A stretch of 64,000 nt of DNA from assembly GCF_932526225.1 (NCBI RefSeq), contig NC_064048.1:6060627-6124626 (forward strand), read 5' to 3'. The notes beneath the pieces are model-generated. The model was given only the letters and a program-made list of their open reading frames with translations. It was not told the DNA's origin and made no database searches. The stretch is from Nematostella vectensis. Its lineage: Eukaryota; Cnidaria; Anthozoa; Actiniaria; Edwardsiidae. Both the position numbers and the translations under genes were made by a program. How positions within the stretch are numbered: position 1 is the first letter of the stretch; each line of letters starts with the position of its first letter. Of the stretch, positions 11,691-22,092 are shown in pieces.

Positions 11691-12059
11691 AGAAAGTAAT
11701 AAGCAGTTGCGTTCTTTGGTTCTTATTTGTGCTAACGAGGAGCAGCGATTATCAAAATATCATTATCAAAGATAAAAAAAAATACTCATATGCTATATAG
11801 GCAAGATCATAAAAATAGATAACGATTTCACGATTAAGCATTTTAGCAGATGTGCTTGAGGATGCACTTTAGACATGGGATATCTACTCGTTTTTTTTTT
11901 TTTTTTTAATTGACACCTGATCACCGGGTGTTGTTATGAGCGAAAATGCTAGGTATTTTATCTGCGTATAGATATCCTAAATTGACCTAAAGGCTATTAA
12001 TTTTATCGATCGAGACTGCCTTCAAGAATAGAAATTTGACTCTGTTGGAGCCAAAAAGT

Positions 12060-12600
12060 CGAAGTAACTGAATATGTCTTTTCTCCCCGACTGCTATTAG
12101 GCCAGGAAAAAAAAATCCGTCCTGCCATTTATTCTAATGGCACTCCGAACTGGTTAAGGGCAGAGAATCAACGATATATCTACACAGACTCCATCGAAAT
12201 AATAATGACTTACAATTAAAAGTATTATGTTATGTATTTGATGAATTACCAAATGATCAGTTAAATGATTTGATTGTAAGTGACAATATTATAAAAACAA
12301 GTGATTCCCCCCAAAACTAGTTTTGTGTCTATTATACTACACTCTTTTTTTTAATAAGAACCTTTATCAGGCTGAGATTCCACCAAATTTAAGGAACATG
12401 CCAAGGCTCGATAGCAAAAAACTTTTTTTTTCTTTTTAAGTCCTGATACGTTCTAAAATGGAGAATCAAAATTAATAGTGCTCATAGTAACAACCTTATT
12501 ATTGGAAAATCAAAATTAATTGTGCTCATAGTAACAACCTTATTATTGCTAGAAGTAGCAATAATGTTGTTAGTATGAGCACAGTTTGATTACACTAATG
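12060..12600 (+). repeat. Unclassified repeat with coding-like segment and hairpin, copy 1
   Basis: The segment 12350-12550 matches 44250-44358 inverted (ACATGCCAAGGCTC, GTTCTAAAATGGAGAATCAA or close variants, GTGCTCATAGTAACAACC). A 46-bp block is duplicated in tandem at about 12463-12546, and an inverted copy (12557-12591) makes a hairpin with 12509-12550. Upstream, at about 12180-12310, one frame reads NNNDLQLKVLCYVFDELPND, which looks protein-like but I do not recognise it. Probably a decayed mobile element. Confidence 0.45.
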
Positions 12601-13888
12601 ATTACACTAATGATCAAGTTGATTATTAGTAGTGTAATCCCCTTCCTAATAATTCATTGGGTATTATATTCGTATATACAAACATAATTCCATGGCTCTG
12701 TATTTATAAAGAGGCTATTCAGCCTTAAAATGTCCCAAAAATAATAACGGCCTAGCCTCAACTGAAAATCTGAAGTTCTTATGAAGAAAGATAGTAATTA
12801 TATTATGATAATGATTATGACTTGCAGCTTCTATTCAGATGTCTGTCAGTAATTGGGTGCTCGTTCGTTTAGAATGCTTGAAATGCACCTTTTCCATTGC
12901 TCTTTTCTGGAAGAAAGCTAATCAGCGATGAAATAAAACCACTCTTCTTTTTTTTGAACGAATTTTCGCATCATTGCTACCTTTTACTTTTTATTCAATG
13001 CTTTTTCTCAAATCGTGTTATTTGCATTTCAATTCAACGGAGAGAACTTTTAAAATTATTTTTGCCTTTTATCTGATTTAAAATTTGATTTGTGAAAATT
13101 TAATTTTACATACTTTCACTTACCTTCAGAACACGTTTTTGAAGCATTTAGAATCAATGAAAGCACGATGGAAAAAGTGAAAAAAGTGCAAAGCTATTGA
13201 GGCTCAAATTACATTCATTATTTTCATAACGAATTCGTCTGTTTAAAGAGAAGCATATGAAAAATTATCTAAACTAAGAAAAAGAAACAGATTATATTTC
13301 TACGTTACCGTCAATAAAAGAGCTTTCCCCTTCGAGATTTCGATAAAACAGCGAAGATTACATTCAGTTTCCAGAGAAAGATATTCACTTTCAAGCGCTG
13401 AAATGTATGCAACATAGCCGTCGATGTTGGTGATAGCGCTATCGACCCGAGATGATCTGACGGCGAATGGCTTTCAAGTGACTTGACGCGAGTTATGCGA
13501 CAATCTGTAAAGGCAGAAGGTAAACAGGTTAAACGACAAGCACGATATCCGACGATTGCAATGCTCCTCATCAACCGATTTTATCGTGGAATAACAAGAC
13601 GAAGAACTCCGTCCTTTCTTGAGTCATTATCTTAAAACACGAGCTAAAAGGAGCCCAATTATGCCATGCCTTTTCACGAAAAACATATTTTAGTTGGCTG
13701 CATTATCTGACATATGGTCAGAAAACCAATTGTGTATCACAAACTTTTCTTATCATTGATTAGTTTATCGGATAGCAGGATTCCGATGCGAGATGTGATT
13801 GGCTACTGTGGCGCATTTGTGCTTTCCGCTAACTAAAATTATTCCCAGACACAAAATGAGAAACAAATGCTTTGACTACGATTTTCAT
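12601..13888. other. AT-rich stretch; overlapping minus-strand open frames at 13.31-13.57 kb
   Basis: The only notable part is 13310-13574, where two minus-strand frames are open at once and TTCTGCCTTTACAG (minus strand) resembles a splice acceptor. Neither frame has a recognisable domain, so I call no gene. Confidence 0.35.
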
Positions 13889-14037
13889 AGCCTACTTGTT
13901 GGCTTTGATAGTTTTTCCGGCACGAAAACCCCGAAAACACGAAGTTCGCATACCACGGCCGCCATCGTGGTATGCGAACTTCGTGTTTTCGGGGTTTTCG
14001 TGCCGGAAAAACTATCAAAGCCTACAAGTAGGCTACT
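13889..14037. mobile_element. 149-bp foldback element, near-perfect palindrome, 8-bp target duplication
   Basis: Arms at 13888-13957 and 13966-14035 are complementary over 70 bases with one mismatch, around an 8-base loop. The same 8 bases, ATTTTCAT, lie at 13881-13888 and at 14038-14045, as expected for a target-site duplication of the hAT type. The arms contain CGAAAACCCCGAAAACACG. The near-identity of the arms suggests a recent origin. Frames of 92 and 103 codons through it are palindrome artefacts. Confidence 0.8.
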
Positions 14038-14045
14038 ATTTTCAT

Positions 14046-15176
14046 CATCCTGTGAACTCTCACTTTACTTTTCCTAATGTCAGCCTGTTTTTTTGCTTCC
14101 GTCAATCAAACGGCAGAGGCATGAAATTATGTTTGTATGCCACTGTGAGATATTCAGATTTTAAAATTTCTTTACAGTTTTAGAAAACATTCCAAATCTA
14201 CTTGAAATCAAACAGAACAGTTCACATAGGGCACAAAAATCCGACGGTCCGTCTTAGCTGGTAATGCTAGATAACGAAGCAATTCGCAAACATTTTCCTG
14301 GCGCCATAGTGTGATATGGCCAGGTCAGATTTATGTAGACATTGAGCTCCCTTTGTAATGTACCATCAATGTGGTCAGCGTTTATCCAATTGCTAGTCTC
14401 CAATAAATGTTGTGGTGGATAAAAACCTGATTCGTTGTCTTACCTGTAGAATGGCTTTAGTCTTGTAGTCAACCAAGCGAGGCAGCACCTGCAGCGCTGG
14501 TGTTGATTAGCTCTATTTGCAGTTAAAAGAATGATGTATATATAAGATCATTTTTGCTAGTCTTATAGGGGTCAAACGCATGACTTTTGTTATCAGGTAA
14601 CTAGGAGATACGACGCAACTTGTCTGCACCAGGATAAACCATTTTCAGAATCCATTTTCATCGGCTAATTCAAGCGAGTAACCAATTTTTTTTTTCCAAT
14701 GAAACATTGTCAATAACGTATCAAACTTCATTTGTACATTGTTTTTTTTTTTAAATATATTTGCGATTAAACCGTGTTGCATTTTCAACTATAGAAAAAA
14801 TAACAAAGGTATTGTTGATCGACATTCTTTAAGGGAAGGAAGTCACAGTCCCAGGAGTTGCTTGTGGTTTTCAAAAAAAACCATGACACTACCCCTTTAA
14901 TTAATAGCATTCATCTCTCCTACAATAGACCCTATAACTAATAGCTTTCCTCTAATCACATTTTTTATTAGTCGTGGCCCACGGAAGACTTTAGAATCCC
15001 TTTTCGAGACTGAAAAAAGCTGAAAGCCCGTTAAGATTTTGGCTGTAACAGTACTGCAGTTAACAACACACTACTTGGCAGACTCACTATTGGTTTTCAA
15101 AGTATTTAAGGTGAAGATACCAATTGTGGCACTAACTTTGCTAAGGCCTTGTAAAAGTTTTTACGCATCCATTCTG
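14046..15176. other. No recognisable feature
   Basis: AT-rich sequence with short T runs near 14690 and 14740. I see no exon, RNA gene or repeat. Confidence 0.45.
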
Positions 15177-15400
15177 ATTATTATATATTATATATTATAT
15201 ATTATATATTATATATTATATATTATATATTATATATTATATATTATATATTATATATTATATATTATATATTATATATTATATATTATATATTATATAT
15301 TATATATTATATATTATATATTATATATTATATATTATATATTATATATTATATATTATATATTATATATTATATATTATATATTATATATTATATATTT
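15177..15400. repeat. Pure 7-bp array (ATATATT)n, about 32 copies
   Basis: Unbroken 7-mer repeats over about 224 bp. Because 7 is not a multiple of 3, all frames cycle, giving the open IIYYILY frame, which is not a gene. More of the same sequence (ATATATATTATATATTAT) follows the element at 15410-15922, so that element sits in or beside the array. Confidence 0.9.
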
Positions 15401-15409
15401 AACAATTAG

Positions 15410-15922
15410 ACTACGAGTTTGAGTTTTCTATGAGCCAATAAATAGTCAACGAGGCTCGTAGCACCGAGTTGACTATTTGACTCATAGAAAACGATCCACT
15501 CACATACTACCTTCAAATAAATAACGCTTTTAATAATAATTATCGGTAATAAATAACACAAACAACAGAATTTTACACAATCAAAACAGCGCGCTCTTGT
15601 TTGAAATGGCGTGTTTTCTAGTGCGTGCGCATGCAACCGGTGTTTGCAGCGGGTGCAGATAACAAAAATTGAAAACTTTAGCTCCAAAAACCTGCAGTCT
15701 TCGTTACTTTTAGTGTCCTTTTGTAAGGATGGAAAACACATTTACTAGACAAGATTGTGAACCAAATTTTTGAATTTCAACCAAAGTTTTTCGTCTCTTT
15801 CGCTTCAAGTGGCTTTTTCGCCGGCTATTTCGCTACTCACTTTCTATGACTCAATAGATAGTGAGTACGGGAGCCGATCAAATTGCGAGATTCGTGATAG
15901 TATGTGAGTGGATTTATACTAA
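15410..15922. repeat. MITE, family B copy 2, next to or within the 7-bp array
   Basis: It begins with a strong hairpin, GTTTTCTATGAGCCAATAAA then TAGTCAAC, mirrored by GTTGACTATT then TGACTCATAGAAAAC. CCACTCACATACTA follows. The right end, GATAGTATGTGAGTGGATTT then ATACTAA, matches copy 1 (ending 8120). It is about 510 bp against 265 bp for copy 1, so the middle differs. The 111-codon minus frame inside is not recognisable. Confidence 0.6.
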
Positions 15923-16186
15923 TATATATTATATATTATTACCTGCATCGATCTAGAGACAATTGTATACTCTTCTCTGTTCAGAAAAGGTAGATAAATT
16001 AAGAGGAATAATCTACCTGCGAGGCTTTTACTTGGAGTAGTCGCCCTTGAATCTGCCATCTAATGCTCGTAATGTGTTTTTATATAACTAGCATAAGTAG
16101 AAGTCCACCAAGTGGATCTATTAAAATGCTCATACATGCCTTTATATACCACGCGTTTTATTATTATAATTATTGTTTACTTGAAT
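15923..16186. other. No gene seen
   Basis: Residual ATATATT array, then AT-rich sequence leading to the possible exon at 16187. Confidence 0.4.
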
Positions 16187-16317
16187 CAGACTTCGGCATT
16201 CAGTACAAGCGGTACGAGTCAAAGATGGACAATGTCGACTTCTCTTTGTGGAAGAAAATGCGCGCCTTAATAACCGAGCAATATAGATTAGGAAGTAGAA
16301 GTCATTCGTATAATTGA
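16187..16317 (+). CDS. Possible terminal coding exon, unrecognised
   Basis: One frame reads SDFGIQYKRYESKMDNVDFS and then LWKKMRALITEQYRLGSRSH, stopping at TGA 16315-16317, with balanced codon use in an AT-rich setting. TTTACTTGAATCAG just upstream could be a weak acceptor. No family is recognised and no partner exon is identified, so this may be chance or a decayed fragment. Confidence 0.22.
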
Positions 16318-17064
16318 CACCCACGGCCCTGACTGAAGGTAGTCGCTCGCCGCTTTGAGTTTCTAAATTGAAGCCGACAATGAGTTATACCTTTATGTCC
16401 TTTAAAACAATAATGGCCTTGTATATCCAGTTTTACAGTAAAGTCGACAACACAAAGTCAAACACATATTTGTTGTTTAATTGTTTATTTTTACCAAATC
16501 AGTAATTCAAACCAATTCCATGAAGTCTTCTTTATTCGATTTAATAACGCCCTAAGATATTTTTCGGCCTTGTTAGTTATTTTTTTAATTGTTTTCCAGA
16601 AAAGGCTGACCTTATTGATTTCCTGGGGGTTGTCGGGAAGGATTTGATAGTCTCTTTCGGACGAGGTTGTTGAGCTAAAATATTAAAAGAAAAATCTCGC
16701 TCGTAGCTCACAAGATCATGATAATAAAATTTAAACTTTAAAAGATATTTAAGTATATGGGCTGTATGGTAAAACCGGGGCTAGGCCTAGAACACCAAAA
16801 AACACACTCAAATGACACCTACAATCATTTTCTATTTACCATTTTGTGAAGAAGCAAACAAATGAGCAAATAATATTCAATTGGCACATTTTCGATTGTC
16901 GCAAGTACTTTATATACGTGTGTATAAAACGCTGGTCTATCTAGAAAGACTACAGACTAGCTGTAGAAGAGCTAGATGGTCTGCGTATTAGGGCGTGGTG
17001 TAGTCGAGCTATCAACACAAGGTTGAAAAAGTTGAAATGTCTAACGTCTCTTTGAAACAGAGTA
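16318..17064. other. No recognisable feature
   Basis: AT-rich, with no frame or repeat worth calling. Confidence 0.4.
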
Positions 17065-17111
17065 GTTGACGTTTCGAGCGTTAGCCCTTCGTCGGAGCCA
17101 AAAAAAAAAAC
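17065..17111 (-). mobile_element. Penelope-like element end with degraded hammerhead-ribozyme core
   Basis: On the minus strand 17099-17065 reads GGCTCCGACGAAGGGCTAAC then GCTCGAAACGTCAAC. Penelope-like retroelements are known to carry hammerhead motifs of the form CTGACGA-stem II-CGAAACGTC. Here the stem II region (GGGCTAACGCTC) and GAAAC are kept, but CTGACGA has become CCGACGA, so cleavage is probably lost. An A run on the + strand (17100-17111) follows. No reverse transcriptase is visible nearby. Confidence 0.55.
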
Positions 17112-18145
17112 ATTTTACATTACAAAAACGGAATTCTAGCTCTTGGACAACCTCCCTGGTCATTTTTAGTTAGACTTAGATACCACGCACTTTATGATAC
17201 CACGAAACTCTAAAGGCCTGGCACTAGTACTCTGTTAGACCGCTGACCTTCTACCCTGCGGCCATCTTGGATAAGACTGACACTCGCTTCAAGGACAGTT
17301 CATTGCCATTATCTATTCTCATTGAAAGTATATTCCCTTTGCTTTATTTGTAGAGTTGCTTCATCGTTGTGTTTAATAATAGCGTGCAAACTTCGCTCAA
17401 TCGAGGAGGTTTTCTTCAAAACTTTTTATTCAATGAAAGGACTATTAGATGGACATTCTCTACCCATGCTTGCTTACCTTATGACGCTAGCCGGTAGCTT
17501 TTGAAATTCTTTTCAAAACGAAGGCTATTGACTTACAAAGCCCATCTGTGCAGGTAACCAGCTTACTATATCGATTTATTCATGGATGCTGCTCCTGAGG
17601 CAAAGCTAAGCACAGTATATAAATCAAGGGCCCCAACGGCGAAAATTTCTCAAACGGCCTAAAATGAATTAAGATACTGTTTTTATTCATTTGCAGTCAT
17701 TTTCATACAATATGGAGCTTTCCTAGATAGTTTTTATCTGTTCGGATTTGCTAGGCGAAATTATAGCCATCCGAAAAATCTAGTTACTCATCCCGAGGCA
17801 TCCGAAACTCCTAGCGATTTTTAGATCCTTAAGCGAAATTTCTAGGAATGTCCCTTGTATACTCGCTCCCGAAAATACTAGGGTTCCATTTTTTAAAGCA
17901 TGTCGGACGTAAAAATCTCCCGAAAATGGTGATGGTGCAAACAAAAGCAACTCCGAAAAACATAAGGTGATCCAGCTCTTTTCCCGAGAAACATATGTGA
18001 TCTAAAGAAATGCAAATTCCGAAAAAAATAGACATTTCAAGGCCGACCCCGAAATCCGTAGGTGACCTTGCTTCCGAACAGATATTTGACCGAAAATGGT
18101 CGTTGGGTGCTCTTGATAAATGATGAAAAACATGGGTCTTGAGAA
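17112..18145. other. No recognisable gene
   Basis: Contains a YY1-like CCAAGATGGCCGC on the minus strand (about 17263-17275) whose frame stops after four codons, and a run of CCGAAA-rich sequence at 17770-18080 that may be an old repeat. Confidence 0.4.
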
Positions 18146-18480
18146 GCCTAGGTGGCGCAGTTGGCAGAGCGTCGCTCTGTAGTGCCTGTGCCTCTCACCA
18201 CAGGTTTCCCGGTCGCTCTGTAGTGCCTGTGCCTCTCACCATAGGTTTCCCGGTCGCTCTGTAGTGCCTGTGCCTCTCACCACTGGGTTCCGGGTTCGAA
18301 TCCCGGTTCCGATGTGAGTCGAGTTTGTTGATTCTTGCCTGAGGGTTTTTCTCCGGGTTCTCCATCAGTTTCCTCCCTCAAAACCACCAATTTCCATCTA
18401 AGCTTTGATCCAGTCGGGTTCTTTATCTGATAAACATGGTTAAAGCTTAAACCAGCCACAAAATGTGATGGATATGCAAC
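18146..18480 (+). mobile_element. tRNA-derived SINE with internal 41-bp triplication
   Basis: A tRNA-like head has an A box, TGGCGCAGTTGG (18153-18164), and a B box, GGTTCGAATCC (18293-18303). Between them a 41-bp unit, GTCGCTCTGTAGTGCCTGTG onward, is present three times (from 18171, 18212 and 18253) with one or two differences, which pushes the A-to-B distance far beyond a tRNA. A body (GTGAGTCGAGTTTGTTG, TTTTTCTCCGGG) and A/T-rich tail follow. It is not a functional tRNA. Confidence 0.75.
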
Positions 18481-18694
18481 CTTGTCAGATTTAAGATTCA
18501 TTTATTTATACGTTTTAATCCACAAAGGGTTTCCACTACGTGGATGTAGAAAAAAAAAACAAGCTAAATATAATCATATAATAATCAAGAAAAAAGACAT
18601 AAGCTGCTTGTAAACTTAATAATAGTTTGTTAATAGCTGCTTTTTAAATAATAATATAGCAGTTTGTTTAATCATTATATTTATTCATGATTTT

Positions 18695-19186
18695 TCATGA
18701 TATAGTTAGAAAGGCAAGGAAGATAATCAGCAAAAAATGGCAATAAATATCCACTTGGATGAGCAGGCTGTATATACCTCCAGTGGACATTTGATCGTTA
18801 TTGGCTGCTACTCGAACAGCCGATCCTGGGACAGCTCCCTCACGAATGGAAGGGGTGGCGACCAGATTAATGCTGGTCTCTTCGTTTCTTGCTGCTAGGA
18901 CAGCTCCCTCACGAATGTAAGGGGTAGCGACCAGATTAATGCTGGTCTGTTCGTTTTTATCTCCTAGGAGAGCTCCCTTATGAATGGAAGGGGTATTCTT
19001 GAGCTTTATGTAACCTTCGGCGATAAACATGGGCAGTAAAAACGCCAGAAACAACCAGAGAATGGTCCAACTCCTGCAAAGTCGATTTATCGGCGCGCGA
19101 TACCGCTGGACTAAACACAGGTAGCCCAAGTCATTGTGACCAATTCCCTCTCGACTGCGCGAGGAACGCCTGTCTACGTTTGCCTG
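18695..19186 (-). CDS. Unknown protein with one membrane segment and 23-residue repeats (possible partial gene)
   Basis: The frame is open from just after a TAG at 19187-19189 to TGA at 18695-18697. It encodes an arginine-rich start, a hydrophobic segment (WTILWLFLAFLLPMF), then repeats beginning TPSIHKGALLGDKNEQTSIN, TPYIREGAVLAARNEETSIN and TPSIREGAVPG, and a hydrophobic C-terminus (YCHFLLIIFLAFLTIS). The 69-bp units keep frame. The first ATG falls inside the membrane segment, so the true start is either there or in an upstream exon. A MITE abuts the upstream end. No family recognised. Confidence 0.35.
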   Translation of the reverse strand, partial: QANVDRRSSRSREGIGHNDLGYLCLVQRYRAPINRLCRSWTILWLFLAFLLPMFIAEGYIKLKNTPSIHKGALLGDKNEQTSINLVATPYIREGAVLAARNEETSINLVATPSIREGAVPGSAVRVAANNDQMSTGGIYSLLIQVDIYCHFLLIIFLAFLTIS

Positions 19187-19188
19187 CT

Positions 19189-19373
19189 ACAATCCTCGAC
19201 AAAAGTAAGTGGGACACTTCCCATACGAACAACCGCCAACCCTCTCCCCCCGATTAATATTCGTTAGAGGCTATTTTTCAGCTCAAAACACAAGCAGTAG
19301 CAAGGTGATCATTTGCCCTCCAACATTGAGGAAGGGGGAGGAAAAGTGTCCCATTGGTTTTGTAAAAGATTGT
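19189..19373 (+). repeat. 185-bp MITE, family D copy 1
   Basis: ACAATCCTCGACAAAAGTAA plus GTGGGACACTT at the left is inverted (with differences) as AAGTGTCCCATTGG plus TTTTGTAAAAGATTGT at the right. About 97% identical by eye to 21875-22059, same length and orientation. No coding frame. Confidence 0.75.
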
Positions 19374-20591
19374 CCCAGAAGTTGAATGATTGGAATTTGT
19401 CACGCTTATCATCAATTTCTTAAAATGTTTTCTCTTTATTCGCATACCCTAATTAAAGTTTTTCAATCTATTAATTATTCGAGCTTGAAGTAAAGATGTT
19501 GACGTCCCCAGAGAATACTTTTGGTATATCTATGCGCTATTTGGAATATTTTCTTCAATTAATTTTGAATTAAATGAAGGTGCGCTAGGATATTTGCAGA
19601 CTATAATTTTGTAAACTATAATATTTATATGATGTTGCCAAAGAGACTGTCTATATATCGTGTCGATTGTCTCCATTTGCAAAAGCAGCCATCCCTCGGA
19701 GTATTTAGCCGAAAAACACCGCTTTTATGGTCAATTTAGGTAATAAATACAGGCATATCTGAGACTAAAAAGATCATCGCCTAATGAGTATTTCCCAATT
19801 AAACAATAAATAACAAATCGACTAAAGAAAGCGATAAATAGGAGGTTAATCTGCTGTAGAAAACATGAGAGCCTCGTCTCATTTCATTTTTAATGTACAT
19901 CACAACAAGTGTTTATACATTTAGCATGGCGGTGCAAAAAAGCGGGTGTGGACCGTGTAGGGTCTACCATTTTTAGAAAAATATTATTTCCATTCATGGT
20001 AGCCGGATTTCTTCAATTATTCGTCTATTCTATTACCATCACAAAGCTATTTAGGTTTATGAAGCTTACAAATGATTTGAAATATATATTAAGGCTTTTT
20101 CCAACGGTCGACCGTGGTAGACCGTTTATATAAAAATGAACTTCCTTTTTATCTTAGTAAAACGACGGTCAACCGTCTACCATGAGCTCTCTCTCCAAAA
20201 TGCAAACCCTCATTCAAACAAAACTAGTATCAATTTATGAGCTTGAATCTCAAGTTAATACTGTATTATTTTAGAATTCCAAATTCTTTCTTAAGACATT
20301 TTTTAAACAATTTTAAAATGGTTAACCGTTGGTGTTAATTGTTGAGCCACATAAGCAAGAACAGAAGACGTAGTCTGTAGCAGTCGATTTTAGCGTATGC
20401 TCCACAGAAAAAGCATTGCATACACTTTTCTTGAACTCTTCAAGCATGAATGTGTGTCAAAGTGTCAGATATTTAGCAAAACTATTGTAAAACAGATGAA
20501 TTTATTGAATTGACCTTCTCCCCGAGACAAGCATGCGTGACTAAATTTGTAGTTAAAATTCTCTCACGTAATAAATTCTTCATAGGCGGTA
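19374..20591. other. Gene-free; short inverted motif near 20.1 kb
   Basis: AACGGTCGACCGTGGTAGAC (from about 20103) and ACGGTCAACCGTCTACCATG (from about 20164) form a loose repeat/inverted pair, with a related CTACCAT at 19964. The 74-codon frame at 19909 is not recognisable. Confidence 0.35.
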
Positions 20592-21787
20592 TGTACAGGA
20601 CCCGAAATGATCCCAGGACCCGAAACGATCCCAAGACCCGAAACGATCCCCAAAAGTTCCCCAACTGATCCCGAGACCCGAAACGATCCCCAAGAGTCCC
20701 CGGAATGAACCCCAAGGAATTGCTGTAATGGACAACAAAAGGAATGTGTAAGGATTGGCTTTCAGTTTTAAAAACATTTGAAACATTTAGCTTTATTTAT
20801 GTTATTAAAAGCAAATTTACATTAACTAAAACTATAGTATTAAGATATTAATATACGACTGCGGGGGAAATACAGTGGTTGACTCAGAAATTGGGGTCAA
20901 CTAACAATTCCTGTGATAGTAATTTGAAGAACACGGTGTGGATAAATCATTTTTACATAAAAAGCCAAAAAGAAAGGATAGGACATGCTGATTTTCATAG
21001 GAAGCGAAATGGGTTAAGGTTATTTTTTTGCATGTTTTTATTCGGTGAATGAAAGACCTATCCTATCATGAGATCATGCCGGGGTGTACGCACGACTACA
21101 TGAGGAAATTCAAAACTCACATAATATTGCTTTCAACAAATGCCACATCCTCTTAATATTTTGCATCGGTAGTAGATGGGTTGGTTGTTCGAGTGTATTA
21201 CTCAGTGTGCTTTTGTCGTTCCATCTTCTCGGCCAAACCGGCTGCCTAAATATAATGTGTCGGTAAATATTCGCTCGTGTAAACAAGAATTTCGTGGTGA
21301 AATACATGTTTGGTTGTCAAATGAATATTAATTTTTAGGGGTGATGTTTACCGGAAATGAGAGTCATGTGTCGGAACCGCAAAATGTTTAGAGTGTGATG
21401 GAAGGTCGAGAGTTTGGTTGATCTGAGCAAAGCTGTGCTATGTTTATGCTGTATTCCTTTCAGTAGCAATTGAAAGTTGTGTATTTGTTTTGGACTCTGT
21501 TTATGTGTTTAACGCCGGGCAATGTAATAAATAGAAGTATTAAATTGGAATTTAATATTTTTAAGTCACGTTGTTTAGAAATTGAGTCGCTGTTAACCCT
21601 TAATTATGCTTCAAGAATTGCAAGTATTTCTTCTGCTTTCCCTTTGTTCATTACCGCAATTCCTTGGGGTTAATTTCGGGGACTCCTCGGTATCGTTTCG
21701 GGTCCCAGGATCATTTGGGGTACTTTTGGGGATCATTTCGGGTCCTGGGATCGTTTCGGGTCCTGGGATCATTTCGGGTCCTGTACA
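20592..21787. mobile_element. 1.2-kb foldback DNA element with CCCGAAACGATCC subrepeats
   Basis: The left arm (about 20592-20730) starts TGTACAGGACCCGAAATGAT and consists of short CCCGAAACGATCCC-type units, ending AACCCCAAGGAATTGC. The right arm (about 21648-21787) is its inverse and ends CCTGTACA. GGTA lies immediately outside both ends (20588-20591 and 21788-21791), a possible 4-bp target duplication. The 0.9-kb interior has no transposase, so the element is non-autonomous. Frames with GSFRVLGSFRVL-like repeats are arm artefacts. Confidence 0.75.
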
Positions 21788-21874
21788 GGTATTTCTGACG
21801 TTCGCATAGTTGTATCGTCGTTGCGTTACAACGATAGTGTTTCCTGTTCCAGGACCTGTCAATCACTTGCTCAG

Positions 21875-22059
21875 ACAATCCTCAACAAAAGTAAGTTGGA
21901 CACTTCCCATACGAACAACCGCCAACCCTCTCCCCCCGATTAATATTCGTTAGAGGCGATTTTTCAGCTCAAAACACAAGCAGTAGCAAGGTGATCATTT
22001 GCCCTCCAACATTGAGGAAGGGGGAGGGAAAGTGTCCCATTAGTTTTGTAAAAGATTGT
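21875..22059 (+). repeat. 185-bp MITE, family D copy 2
   Basis: Same ends (ACAATCCTCAACAAAAGTAA to TTTTGTAAAAGATTGT), length and orientation as 19189-19373, with only a handful of base differences. It lies 87 bp beyond the foldback element. Confidence 0.75.
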
Positions 22060-22092
22060 AGCTCGACGCCGATAACGACGAAAAAACAAGCA

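Noticed and set aside
13310-13574. Minus-strand exon candidate (two frames, one reading NIDGYVAYISALESEYLSLE)
   Set aside because: Two frames are open over the same bases, the acceptor fits neither cleanly, and no family is recognised.
15039-15422. 127-codon YILYIIY repeat frame
   Set aside because: A 7-bp AT array cycling through frames; not a protein.
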